From: Misgurnus anguillicaudatus
Taxonomy: Eukaryota; Chordata; Actinopteri; Cypriniformes; Cobitidae
Length of the DNA stretch: 64,000 nucleotides
Assembly (NCBI RefSeq): GCF_027580225.2
Contig: NC_073353.2
Coordinates: 38,742,001-38,806,000, forward strand
Direction of reading: 5' to 3'
Positions 1 to 13,900 of this stretch are shown piece by piece. Both the position numbers and the translations under genes were made by a program. How positions within the stretch are numbered: position 1 is the stretch's first letter; each line of letters opens with the position of its first letter. The notes beneath the pieces were generated by a model. The model was not told where the DNA came from and searched no databases. It was given only the letters and a program-made list of their open reading frames with translations.

Positions 1-26
1 AATATCACTCATTCTCTCCAACTTAA

Positions 27-417
27 AGGTGCAGTGTGTAACTTTTAGAAGAATCTCTTGACAGAAATGCAATCTAATCTGCATAACTATATTAGCAGTG
101 GTGTATAAAGATCTTACATAATGAACTGTATTGTTTTTATTACCTTAGTATGAGCCGTTTTTATCTACATACACTGTGAGTCCCCTTACATAGAAGTCGC
201 CATTTTGTGCCGCCCCCCCATGTCTCTACAGTAGCCCTAAACGGACAAACTGCTCTACGAACCACATTTTCTCACTACTGAATTTTGTCTTAGACAACAT
301 CATGTTTGTCCTGCAACGGCTACCATAGCTTCTCTATGCGTTTTGGTGAACGGTGGACGGTTGGTTGCAATTCACAATTTCACCACTAGATGCTGCTAAA
401 ATCTACACACTGCACCT
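27..417. repeat. TTAA-flanked MITE, copy 1
   Basis: Non-autonomous DNA-transposon-like element of 391 bp with inverted ends (AGGTGCAGTGTGTAA at the left, TACACACTGCACCT at the right) between TTAA copies at 23-26 and 418-421. A second copy lies at 17669-18522. No coding capacity. This copy is the uninterrupted version: its ATTACCTTAGTATGAG stretch near 140-155 is the empty site for the hAT-like insertion carried by the other copy. Confidence 0.8.
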
Positions 418-421
418 TTAA

Positions 422-1757
422 TGCCAAACAAGTGAATGGGAAAATATACATTTATTTCTATTTGAAAGAAGAACATTTCTATTTATTTACGCTGCTTTAG
501 ATAAAAACAAAATCAATTCATTACAGTTACGGATTGACTGATATCTGCATACTTTTTTCATCCATTATTTCATATCAGGTCTACCAAACATACCACAATT
601 ATTATTAAAGTTATAAAAATGTTAATATGTTTCTATTGGTATAGTCTCAATTGTATATATGATAGCAGAAATTAAATAAAAATTAACAATCTGTTCTTCA
701 TCTGACCTGTCAGGCACTGATGTCATAAGGAAACATTGGTCGATAATTATAAGTTATGCTAAGACACCAGTCATTGAAATCAATGACAATTATAAACACA
801 TCCAGGATGACAGTAATGGACTGCTAATGTCATAAAATAAAAAATGTATGGTCCTAAAACAGGTTTCATATTATTTATACACAAACATTTAAGGTGAGAT
901 ATGGAACGCTTCATTACACCGAACGGATTGATTTATTTACAAGCAAAGATGCGTAAAGGAATCAAGCAAACACGTCGATTGAAAAACAAAATATAGATGA
1001 AAACAAACGTGAGTGAAACACAAGACTGAGACTGAATGTAAATCAATCATAGATGTGTACAATGTGTGTTATACATACAGCTAACTTTAGCTTTAACCCG
1101 CGTCATCTGAGCTCGTGCGCTTAAACTCTCCCCTGCAGCTGCTTTCGACAAATCACACTTCAATAATCACACATCCGCATTTCATAAAAACAACAAAATG
1201 AAGACATTAAGTGGAATAATAACGAATAGTTGAGAGCTCTTCCTCTGCCCTGCTGATGGTGCCACACTCGACCAATCCTATTGGCCGTTGTGTGTCATGT
1301 GACCTGCTGGCTCATTGTCGATCACGTGATGTGCTGACGTCAGCAAAGCTCACTTCTTGCTGCTATGAGGTATGCTCGACTTCAGGCGACGCTGCGGAGA
1401 CCGATCGGTTTATGACGTAAAGTACCGCGAGCACAGCTTTCAACCCGCAGCTTTTGCATCACTATCGCGGTGCTTTGATGTCATACTCTACACTAAACGG
1501 TGTACGCAGCCTATTTGTGTTTGTTTTGTCTGGTCTGTGTAGGCTAGTTATGATGTTCAAAGAATTTAGCTACATTTCATAGAGACCTACATAGATATAT
1601 ATGAAATCTATTTTCTTTAGAGATCTTAATAAGGACAAACTCCAATCGGAGTACAATAAAAGCTAGATTTGCGTGTAAAAGCAAATGTGTTATTATGTTA
1701 TTTATTATATATTATTATATTATGTGTTATTACACATAAAATGTGATAAATCGTCCC
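422..1757. other. Intergenic DNA downstream of egfl6, includes promoter-like cluster
   Basis: No exon with a supportable reading frame was found. 430-1080 is AT-rich and unremarkable. 1080-1460 is clearly less AT-rich than its surroundings and holds the factor-site cluster listed separately. A first, untranslated exon of the neighbouring gene could be here but cannot be delimited by eye. Confidence 0.5.
1272..1342. promoter_or_regulatory. Candidate promoter: CCAAT, CLEAR/E-box-like and CRE sites
   Basis: Within 71 bp there are CCAAT (1272-1276), an inverted CCAAT (ATTGG, 1280-1284), GTCATGTGAC (1294-1303, one mismatch to the TFEB/USF-type CLEAR palindrome), TCACGTGA (1322-1329, a perfect E-box palindrome) and TGACGTCA (1335-1342, a perfect CRE). 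Such clustering is typical of a housekeeping promoter. It lies 1.7 kb beyond the egfl6 stop codon, so it is unlikely to drive egfl6. In human the next genes are TCEANC and RAB9A. Direction and target gene are inferred only. Confidence 0.5.
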
Positions 1758-2342
1758 CATACGGCAAAAAAAAAAAAAAAAATGTTTTAAATATATGCTA
1801 AATTCATTTTGTAGAAAGTTAACCTTAATTAAATATATTTTTGAATTTGAAAATATATTTAGTTTTAACCTTCATATATTAAAATATATTTTAAAATGTA
1901 TTTCAGGGGCAACAAGTATATTTCTAATTTTACAACCCATACTGCAAAAAATATATTTTTCCTGGCCTAAATAATAAAGTATGTATAAAATGTGAATCTA
2001 AGTATAAAATGTTTAAGTATGTATAAAGTATAAAATTATAAGTATATTTTTGCAGTCAAAATATATTTTATTTGAATCTACCTGTTAATAAATCTGTTAT
2101 GTTTACCGGTTTGTGAAAAACAGTTTTTCTTTCAATGCGACGTGAATAGAAAAACTTTACAATATATTTATTTTTAAAATATATTTTAAAATATAAAAAA
2201 TGGCCAAAAATATATTGGTAAAAATACATTTTTGTAAACATATTTCAAAATATATTTCAGTGCATATATTTCTGACCATTGTTTGTATATTTTGAAATAT
2301 ATTTTAAAAATAAATATATTGTAAATTTTTGCCATATGGGTC
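1758..2342. repeat. AT-rich palindromic element (CATACGGCAAAA ends)
   Basis: Begins CATACGGCAAAA and ends TTTTTGCCATATGGG, with many AAATATATTTT-type motifs repeated in both orientations inside. Related copies are at 9219-10185, 20128-20737, 44980-45170 (partial) and 48360-48655. No coding capacity. Probably a non-autonomous DNA element with long, degraded inverted ends. Family name not determined. Confidence 0.6.
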
Positions 2343-2927
2343 TTGAGTGTGTCACAATGAAAAAATTTGAATTATTATGACAGAAATATGACCAGGACGT
2401 AATGTTTAAGAAATGCCTTTTTTAATTTATGCAACTTAATTTACAACTAAAATAAACACATTTCAGTGTGTAAATGTGACCGGTAGTTCTCATTATGTCC
2501 TCAAAGAGTTTTTTAACATGACATGACAAAATGTGAAAAAGAATGTAACATTTTAAAGGGAAGTTTGTGGTTTAAGGATTATTAAGGATTATTATTAACT
2601 AATAATTAATAATAATCCTCTATAAAACAGATAACCGTTAAATTAACAGACATAGGCCTACAAAAATGGTAAATCACTTAAAAGTAGTTTAATGTAATGC
2701 CACTTTAAAGCCAAATGTACAGCTGTTATAATGTTACAATGTTTATATAATAATCATACAAATAGTGAAAGGAATCCATCAGAAAACCTCAGAACATAAT
2801 ATCCATAACACATATATAAAATGTCTTTTAACAGAGTCAGAAAACTCTTATTCACTGTATGTTATCACCTTTTAGCAACTTTTTTGTTGCTGTAGAGGTT
2901 ATTAGGAACACACGCATGCACGCATGC

Positions 2928-2948
2928 ACGCACACTCACACACGCACG

Positions 2949-3004
<56 letters not shown>

Positions 3005-3016
3005 CACACACACACA
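2928..3016. repeat. (CA)n microsatellite with CACG variants
   Basis: An imperfect CACG/CATG stretch leads into about 30 CA units, ending 19 bp before the egfl6 stop codon (TAA at 3035-3037, minus strand). On the transcript it would lie in the first 110 nt of the egfl6 3' UTR as a (TG)n tract. Confidence 0.9.
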
Positions 3017-3034
3017 ATGTCATCAGTGATGTCA

Positions 3035-6000
3035 TTAAAAGATGACAGTTTCATCATCTGAACAGGGTCCTGAGATCAGAACCACATTATCCAGCCCGAT
3101 TTCACCAGTTACTGATCTCCCACGTTCAGCTTCAAAGATGATCTGAGAAAACAAGATAAAAAGTCTAAAATCATTTCATTCAAAATGTGTTGCCATGATT
3201 AATCCATCCACACGATTCTAATATATTTCGAAATGTTGCTATTACGTTACAAATACATCACCTTTAAAGGAACAGTATGTAGGATTGTGGCCCAAACTGG
3301 TATTGCAATCACAAAACTTGTGGCTAAAACTGGTACTGCAATTACACAACTGGTGGCCAATACACAAAATGACAACATAAACATCAGTTGAGGGCTGCAA
3401 CTCCCCTTTTTAAATGACAATATCCTGGCCAGACCACTGTTGTGAGTGATATAAGTATTTGAAATGACAATGATTTCTTAATGTCTAGTGACATATAAGG
3501 GCCATTTTATGACTAATTGATACAAATTTCTTACATACTGTTCCTTTAAAGTAACCAAGTCAGTTCATTTTAGTAGAAATGTTCCACCTGCAAATGCAGG
3601 ATTGTCTTACCGTCTCTGGTGCTGTTTCTGTCCAGGTTATTGTGATATTCACTGACTGCCAATCCTGTTTGAGACTTTGCCTTCTCTCCCAAATGGCATA
3701 AGCACTGCTGTCCGACAGCACCCGTAAGACGCCCATATGCTGCCCCAAAATACGATAATCAAATTTAAGACAAAAGCTGCTCTGACGCATGTAATCATCC
3801 AGTAGAAGATTCATTCTGGCTTTCTCTTTCCTGTTGCCCACAAGGCCATAGAGAGCCATGTGGTAGTCCAATCCTAAAACAACAACACAAATAACATACT
3901 GATGGTGTTAAATAAAGTTTTATTCGAGAGTTAATATATGTACACTAAAACAAACATTACACGCCATTTATCCTGGTCATGATCATAAAGATAAAGTGTG
4001 GAATGGATTTTTCTGTCTTTCTGACGGCAGACAGTAATAAACCATTGCCATTATGTATGTTGTATTTTGTTGTTCGCTTTGTTATATGTCATTATTATGT
4101 GTATTTTTTCATTTGAATAAATGTTACATGATTGTTGATCTTAGTCATGTTTTCTGCCTATAGGGACTACAGATGAAAAGTAGTAATTGTAACTAATTCT
4201 GGCATATTTACATGGTGTATTTACAACAATGTTCATGAATATACATGGTCACTATTAAATAAACAATAAAAAAATAACAAATACATTGGTGTGGTCTTTT
4301 CTACCCAATGTCAAAGCAACATAATTAAATTAAAATGCGAGGTAAATACGTACCGTTTTCATTATACTTAATCATCCAATCCAAATCGTCCTCGATATCC
4401 TGAACCCATTCACAAGCCCCGTGATCAAAGTTACAGTCTGTCAGAAACCCTGCACAAACAAACATATTCATATAAACACAACAGAATCAGCATCATCTTT
4501 TCCAAAGACAAAAGCAGGATAAATAGAAGTCTTCTTACTTTCCTTCAATGGAGCTGCTTGGATCTCCTTCGGCTCTTCTGGACTGAATTCAGGTCCAAAC
4601 TCATCTGGAATTATAAAAGGAAACACACAGCAGATTAAAAGCATTTTCAGTCACTGTCAATGCAAAGAAACAGACAGACAGATGAGTGAAAGTTTCTTCT
4701 AAGTTTATGTTGCAGGTTTTGGTAGATCAGATCAGCTGTGCTGTGACACCAAACTCAAGTGTTTAGATACCCGATTTCTTTTAAGCACAGTTTACGTTTG
4801 ATAGTGAAGTATCTGCACATTTGGAGAATCAAGAAGGTTTTTGGATCGGCGTGTGGCCACTAGCCTGAAGTTTTATGTCTCTGATGTTGGCTTCTGAAGA
4901 GCAGACGTGTTCTCAGGCTAACCGAAGGAGGTGAGGGGAGTTTCCAGAAGATTACCTGACTGATGAAAGACATTGGGTCTCGGACCGTCAAACAGCTGTT
5001 CTCCAGCACGCTAATAAAAGGCTTTAGGTCTTTCCTGCCTCATAATCTCAACACAAGCGTGGAATTTTCTCCTCAGAGCTCATGTGTGTGTCTCGGGCTT
5101 GTCTACTCCTGCCTTATCTCTATCAATATCAAACATGAAGGGAAGATGCTCTACAGCTTTGTGTCTTGTTGAGAGATTTAGAGCATCAAAAACCGCCTAA
5201 AAATTTTTCCTTCCATAATGAGAAGAGCAGAAAGGCATTCAGGTTTCGAATATTTCACAGTTTGTCGTTTTTGTGTACTTTTATGGTGATGTTCAGTGTA
5301 ACGTGTTTGTCCTGAAGATATTTGACTGTGAGGATTAAAGGAGGAAAGTTTTTCTTCTACAGGTCACAGAGGTTCAGAAGATTCATCTTCTCTGACAGCT
5401 TGACTGATCTCTTGCCTTTCAGTATGAGATCAGCTTTTGTTAGCATGACCCCACAGAACAAAACACTGCTTTTAGTGAATATAAATAAAAGATATTGTTT
5501 TATACTGAAAGCATGTATGTTTCAGACAGCTTTCTTTTTACATAGGATTTTATTCCTCACATGAGATGATATTTTTATATTATTGCCTCCCTAAGACAAA
5601 TCGCTTGGTTGTTTTCCTCACTTTTGTAAGTTGCATTGGATAAAAGTGTCTGTTAAATGCCTAAATGTTATGAGAAGTTATTTTATGAGCTATTATTTCC
5701 CTCGACACTCCAGAATGTTTCCTGTAAACACCATTAAAGCTTCTTTCCGCTTATGGAAAAGCTGAAATGTAGTGATGAAATGAGTAAACGAAGACTCTTT
5801 GTCTGTAGTACATTTACTATACATCTCCATACTGTACAGCTGTAGATGTCATTACAGTAGATTAAAGGGCACTTATTATGCAAAATCCACTTTTATAAAA
5901 TATTTGGACATAATGTGTGTTGGCAGTGTGTGAACAAAACCATCCTACAATGAAAAAAATCCACCCGCTCCTTGTTTTTTAATCCCCATTAAACAAAGGC

Positions 6001-7888
6001 AAGCTCATTAGACATGTTGTTTTGAGTCTCTTATCAATGTGAGGTCACATAGATAAAGCCCCGCCCACTTACAGTCCTACATTACCATAGTTTCCACCCT
6101 CAGCGAGTTGTACTCTCTCAGACTGTATTAATCAGATCTATTTGAACTGAAAGCGCTCACTGTCTGTTTGTAAGGGAGCGAGGAGCTGGAGCTCATTTGC
6201 ATTTAATGGTTCAGACATTAAAACAGCACAATTTTGCTCCCACCCAAAAAGGGTCATTTTGGACATGCTATTATAAATGATCTGTGGGGTATTTTGAGCT
6301 GAAACTTCACAGACACATTCTGAGCACACTTGACTTACATCTTGTAAAAAGGCAATAATAGGAGCCCTTTAATGTAGTGGGAACGGTTGGGTTTAAACAT
6401 CCTGAACTGAATTCAGACCTCATTTCTTTGTTTTTCTCTGTCTTTGATAAAATACCTTTTTCATATTTTATCTATTGTGACCATTTATGCTATAGCCTAC
6501 AGAAGTTTGAATGAACCGGTATATAAAACAGGAAATTGTCTTTTGGTAGCACAGCTGTCTCTAGATCAGTTGACCTCAACCATTTAAAGCTCACTCGCAT
6601 TGTTCTCAACAATATCTGAAGCCCCACCTCACAGTTTATAACCAACAAAATATACAAAGATGTGTTTTCATTATAAAAACCCACTTAAAATATCTTTATC
6701 TTTTAGTTCATTTTAGTTTATTTTTTTAATCATTTTAAGCCATCTTGAGACCTCATTAATAGTTAGTTGAAAAATGTTAATCTAGATGATCTTCAGTCTA
6801 CATCACACATCAGTTCTTCAAATGAGGACGTTTAAATGAAAGTTAAAAAATAATAAAATAATAAATTCCCTACACTGCAAAAATTACTTTAAGTACAAAT
6901 ATCTAAAAATTCAAGATGCATTTTTTGATGAGCAAAATGACCTGAGAAAATAAGAAAAAATGTCATTTTAGTGCATTTGTGCTTAAAACAAGCAAAAAAC
7001 TGCTTAAAAACCTACACTGCAAAAATGTTTTTCAAGAAAAAAAGTTCTTAGAATTTTTGTCTTGTTTTCAGTAAAAATATAAAAAAATGCTTAAATTAAG
7101 ATGCTTCTTCTTGATGAGCAAAACGACCGAAGAAAATAAGTTTTTAGACCAAAAATATCAACTTAATATCAATTTTTCTTAAACACAAAATTCAAGAAAA
7201 ATTCAAGAAAAATTTGCTTACCCCATTGGCAGATTTTTTTGCTTGTTTTATGCTCAAAATCACTTAAAGTTGATATTTTTGGTCTAAAAACTAGACTTAT
7301 TTTCTTGGGTCATTTTGCTCATCAAGAAAAAGCTTTTTTTGATATTTTTACTGAAAACAAGACAAAAATACTAAGTGAGAAACTAAAAACGAGTCTAATA
7401 TATACAGTTTGTACAGTATAAAATGCATTACGTCTATGGAATGTCCCCACAAAACATGGAAACCAGCATGTGTGTGTGTGTGTGTGTGTGTTTGTGTGTG
7501 TTGGCAGCGTAACAAAGCTCCTGTCAGTGGTTGGAAACTTGGCTAATATTTAGAAGATTGAAGGTTTGACTCTTTGTTGCTTATAAAGCTCTTACTGTAT
7601 CTGGCACTGTAATTGTTGCTTGCTGATGTATTTTAAAATGCATTTCTGCTTCAATAAGTTCAGCCAAAAAGTATTTTCCGATGCATATAAACTAAATTAT
7701 ACTCTGGTATGTCCAGCGTCAGCACATTACTTGCATTCTTAAGGATCAGTAAATATGCACTTTAAATAGCAGCCGCCTTGTCGACAGTACTGTATGAAGA
7801 GGACGGATTATTTTTGGGTGAGAGTCACTCATAGAACACATCGCCTCTGGGGTTCAGCTCCTCACCCTCCAGCTGGTTTTCAGTGTCG

Positions 7889-7923
<35 letters not shown>

Positions 7924-10900
7924 CTCCTCCTCCTCAGGAATTCTTGGGGTTTCCACTGGAGCACCGATGTACACCTCTCCGTCATAATCGAAGGGTTGCA
8001 GGTGAAGTCTCGGAGCTTCGGTCACCACAGATTCTGGGATGGTGTTGTCAGATTTGCCCCCCAGAATCCGGGGCTTTACGTGCACATCAGGAATAGCTGT
8101 GAAACGATGATGAAGTTTAAAGTATGAAGACCAGAAAAAGCAAAGCATAACCTGTTAAGAGACTGGATTGAAGATTGAGTTTAGAGCCATGAACAAATTC
8201 ACACTCCACAACTTACCAGTGTTGATATGATTCATGCAATTACAGCATTGCATTAAAGCCACATCGTGCATTATGTGGCTGCGTGTACTGGCATTAAGGA
8301 AGCTGTTTCATGCGAGTCAAAGGTTATTGGGTCACATTTGCAATGCATTAAGATCAGAGAAATGATATAGATCTTTGTCAATAATGTCATTTATAAAGGT
8401 CAGCAGAGACAGCCATTAAACGTTTAGCCTGCATTTTCCAATCATTCTCACCATTGAGAAACCCATCAGCACTGCCTTTATCATCAGCCCACGATCTGTG
8501 ATAAAACGGCTTGACTATAAACACACAGAGGAATTCATTTTATTGCTCAGAGGTTGTAGTTCACTTCATTTGCTCTTGAAATAACTTCATGAAAAACGTT
8601 TTTAGTTCAGGTTAAATTTAGGCTTTGGGGCAACCCGAGTCCAATCTGACCCAATGAGATTTCTTCACAGGAGACAACAGACACCACTGGGCTTTTTTTA
8701 CAAAATATATCTTAACAGAAATCTCACTCCTGTCTAAGTGAAGCAACTAAACAATACTAAACTTTGATTTCCAAAATTACATGATATTGATTTATAAAGA
8801 AGAGATCTCCAGTGATTCCACTGCATGGACGGGCTGCGTTCACTTTGTCTGTCTGCAGATATTTACACAGGTGGGATTTCAATCTCAGGTTTTCCCAAAG
8901 TAACATCTGTGACATTCAGAAGCTCTTTAGAGGAAATGACTTTTGGATCTGCTGATCATTTCACATTCTTTCAGAGCTTTTTTATTTTATAATGTCAGAT
9001 GCAAACACTGTATTTACACAACCGAGTCAGATCATATTCATATACAACATATACAGTACACTGCCTGTCAAATGTTTAGACACACTTATATTATATTTGT
9101 ACTATTTAAATAAAACTGAAGTTGTCACATACATAAGAAGTGTTTCGAAATGGTAAACAATTTTTGAAGATCTTAAATTTTTGCTTTCTCTAGATCACAG
9201 ACCTCATACAGGTGCATGCTGGGATATGGCAAAAAATATATTTTTTGAATACAAATTTAAATAAATTTTAAAATATAAAAAAAATTTAACCAATATTTTT
9301 TTGTATATTTTAAAATAAAGGCTATTTTAAAAATAAACATGTTTTAAAGCATTTTATATTCATGTTGCATTGGAAGAAAAACTTTGTTTATGTTATAACC
9401 TGTAAACATAACAGGTTTAACCCGCTAATTGGCGCTGTCCCGTGAGCGGGAAACCTACGTTTATTTCAATATTTTCTATGTAAATGTTAATCTATCACGA
9501 CAAACTATATATTGTTGGAAAGGTCTAAGAATGTAGATTTCAAAACCTTTTAGCAGTAATAATAATGCAGTAACTGTAATTTATTCATTTGTGACACAAG
9601 TATGCAGCAAACCTCAAAGCAAAACAGCACAAACCTCAGTTTTTTGACAATTTTATGTATTAAAAATTATACTATATTGCATTTTTATTTATTACAAATA
9701 AATGTAAACTACTTTAAAAAAAAATATATTTTCACCTCCAGACACTTCCCTAAAAAACGTTGAAGTGTCTTCTTTAAAACCAAAAATTACCAAAATTAAA
9801 ACCAAAATTAGGCTTCTAGACAAAAAAATGCCAGAGTTATATTAATTTAAAGGTGTATATCACCTTTTCACCAACCCCCCACTCAAAAAGGGCTGCGCCA
9901 GTTAAAGGGTTAAAAAGGTTAAAATGTAATATATTTTCAACTGCAAAAATATACTTTATAAACTTTTATATTTTGGCCAGAAAAATATCTTTTTTGCTGT
10001 ATGGGTTGTAGAAATGTATTTGTTGCCCCTGAAATACATTTTGCTATATATGTTGATATATGAAGGCTAAAACTAAATATATTCTCAAAAATATATTTAA
10101 TTAAGCTTTACTTTCTACAAAAGGTATTTAGCATATATTTAAAACATATTTTTGGCCAGAGAAATGAATTTTTTGCCGTACTGTATAGGACAGTAGGCTA
10201 CTAAAGGATCACTATATAGATCATATTTTATGATCATGAAAAATATAAATTCGGTCCAAACATTTGATCTGTACTGTAGTAATGTCCTGCAGATTGTTTG
10301 AATCTCTTACCTGAGCAATCGAAGCCGCTGCCGCGGAAGCCCGGTCTGCATTTACATCTGTAAGATCCCGGAGTATTGATGCACTCAGCATGAGGACTAC
10401 ACTTGTGTGTCTCTGTCAAACACTCATTCACATCTGACAATTCAAAACAGAGATGTCATTTCAAAGCAGAAATGATTTTAAAGAATTTTATTGAAAAAGA
10501 CTGGGAGTTAAACACCTTGTGAGAGCAAACTTGACCTAAACTATTATTGATTTCATGCACTTTAAATAATGAATGCTTTGTCTTTCCACCTAAAGTAAAC
10601 TTTATTATCAGTCATATAAAAGCACTTTCTTACCAACACAGTCGTATTTTCCGTTGACATATTTGAGGTCATGACCACCCTGACACTTGCAGTAATAGCT
10701 GCCAAACGTATTTGTGCACTGACGATTTAAAGGACATTGATGCTTCCCAGTCTCACATTCATCGATGTCTAAAGAGAAACACAAGAGATCCTCTTTAGGC
10801 TTCTCATACCTAATGACTTAAATAAACAGTTTAATATATTTGCAAGCTGAGCAAACCAAGAAAAACATGATCTAGGATTAATTTCTGTATTCTTGTTAAT

Positions 10901-13900
10901 GATGATGATGATGATGATGATGATTATTGAGTGATATCACTGCTCCGTAGGTTTGGGATGAGAGATTGTGTCATGTTCTTACCCACACACGTCTTTCCAT
11001 CAGGTCCCAGCTGAAGACCAGCAGACGGGCAGAGACATCGAATCTCACCCTGAACTTCTTCACAACCGTACTGACAGTGAGCCAGCGTGCATGTTCTCGA
11101 ATCTGAAGGACACATAACACTTTAGTGCTTTAGAGACATATTCATCTAATAGTTCACCCAAAAATGAAGATTCTCCCTCATCGCTCTGACATACACTTCA
11201 GTTTATTTCTTACACATATATCTGTTGTATGACTTATGTGCTCCTGTATAGCTCAGTGAGATCTTCGTAAGTTGTATTGACTGATATGTATAATATTTTA
11301 CTTTAAATGGTTGTAGTATGAATAAGATCTTATCTCTACTAAACAGAGGACAGTAATGCAATGACATGCAGTTGAGACAGATGACAGGAGGGTTACTCAC
11401 TGGTGCAGGAGCCGTCAGGCATCAACATGAAGCCGTTTAAACAGTAACACATGTAACTACCAAATGTGTTCATACAGCGATGCTCACAGGGCCGTGGCTT
11501 TACACCGCACTCATTGAGATCTGATGGAGAAGATGACAACATTCAGAAAAATACAGTCAATGGCCATGCAGAATAATATACTAAACATAGACCTCATCTG
11601 ATTTTGATATAAAGGCATACGTTTGAAAAAATCTGAAAACAAAATGAGCCAGTATGAGCTCAGAACTTCTTCAGTAATGTTTATAAATCATCTCACTGTG
11701 AGACATGGAGATGCTGCTTGATAAATTGACAAGAGGAGATTTCTGCTAATTTTAGACTAAGGGTGACTAAACTGAAGATGATAAAATATCATTAAAACAA
11801 CATCATTTATTTTGGATTTTTGTATGACAACACAAGTTACTTTTGTGTGCTATTTCACAGTTTGATAAATTACTATTAATCTGAAATGTGGAAAAATACA
11901 GGTTAAGCATGAAGAGACCCAACATTTTTAAACATTTGTGCAGTAAAAAATAATGCTTGATTATTTTCAACCCAGCCGTTTGGGTTAAATTAATCCAGAA
12001 AATGTTTATCTTTGAAACAACAATAGGTTGAAACAACCCAGCATAGGTTCAATTACAATGCAGAGGGTTTTGGGTTTCTAACTTTTGGCCAAATGCTTTT
12101 TTTAGTGTGTAGCCTATACTGTTAAATGAAAATGCATTTAGCAAAAAATGACTCTCTTACCTAGTATTTTTGTCTTGTTTTCAGTAAAACTATCTAAAAA
12201 TTCATAAATTAAGATGTATTTTCTTGATAAGCAAATTGACCTAGGAAAATAAGTCTAGTTTTTAGACAAAAAATTAGTGATGCACCGATGTATCGGCCGC
12301 CGATATTTATCGGCCAATTTTTGATGAATTTGAAACCATCGGCATATCGGCAATAGCACGAGAAAGGCCGATACCGATTGTTTATTAATTAACTGCATAA
12401 AGAAATCCATTATATGTTAAAAAAAAAAAAAGAGTTAAAGTTGTTAATAAAATAAATGAAAAAAAAAATCATATTTGAAGGTTGTTGTGCTGTCTTATTA
12501 TATTTGTTTTAGCTTAATTGGTGCCTCTCTTATTATGTTGGTCAGTTAAATGTTAATTAGATCAATCCATGTTCAGTAAAAATAATTTGATGCAGAAATA
12601 AACTAGCTAATAGACCAACTGTATAGTTTTGTATACAAGTGTTTAAATCGGTATCGGCAATGGCCCAAAAAATCCTATCGGTGCATCCCTACAAAAAATA
12701 TAAACTTTAAGTAAATTAGTGCTTAAAACAAGCAAAAGAAATCTGCCAATGGAATAAGAAAAAAAATTCTTGAAATAAGTTTACTTTTTTCATAAACACT
12801 TTATTCAAGAAATTTGTTCTTATTCCATTGGCAGATATTTTTTGCTTGTTTTAAGCACAAATGCACTTAAATTTGATATTTTTTGTTTAAAAAGTAGACT
12901 TATTTTCCCAGGTCATTTTGTTAATCAAAGAAAATACATCTTAATTTAAGAATTTTTAGATATTTTTTACTGAAAACAAGACAAAAGTACTTTTTTTCAT
13001 TGTATTTCACTTCCAATATTTTCAAATAATATGGTGCAGTATGTGCAGACCAATACAAAGATTATAAATATAAATCATGCTGATGTTCAGCCGTACAGAC
13101 CTTGACTGCATGTTTTTCCAGTGTATCCGGGGAAACACTTGCATTTATTTGGACCGACACACTCGCCATGTTTGCATGCCGGGTCACACTGGGCTGGTAA
13201 AACATTCAACCGTAGTGATATATTAGTAAAGGAAACCATTTAGAGTTAAGTTCAGAGACACACCACAAAAACTCTACATGTCTGGAAAACCAGAGCCGAC
13301 ATCCGTGTCTCCCAGACTTCCCCTGTACTTCTGTGTGGCTTTAAAGAAACATACAGAATCAAGATATCACATTTGCTTCTGGTTGGGGTATTTGCACAAT
13401 GTTTATACAATGATTAATAAATCATAAGTCAGGAATTCTGTTCAACAGACTACAGTTAAAAACGGAAATATATCAAGTATATCTCTTAGGTTCTGTAGTT
13501 AAACCTGTACACACAGACCTTAGTGTGCCTTATACAGCAGGCTATGTATGTTGGATGTGGATTTTAGCTGGTGGTCACATTATATTGACTTCTGAAGCCT
13601 TTACAGAGTAATGAATCTGAAATAATGCCTCATCATTTACCTTCACAATGACCTTTACTGTTTCTCTTCCATCCATAACAACACTCCAGCCTGCTGCCAT
13701 AGCGACACACACCTGCCAGACTCCGAGATGGGATTTCTCTTCTTTGCCTTTGGGTGGAAATGTATAGGATGAGGTGAGATTACTTTAAAAATGTATTTTG
13801 ATACAATAACAATATTCCAGCATGTAGATATCAACTAGACTGTTTAGCATGTGCAGCCATTCAATACACAATCAGAGAGCATCAGAGAGCTACAGCGTGA

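Noticed and set aside
5322..5564. 80-codon plus-strand open frame in an egfl6 intron
   Set aside because: No domain, no splice support, and opposite strand to the gene; chance ORF.
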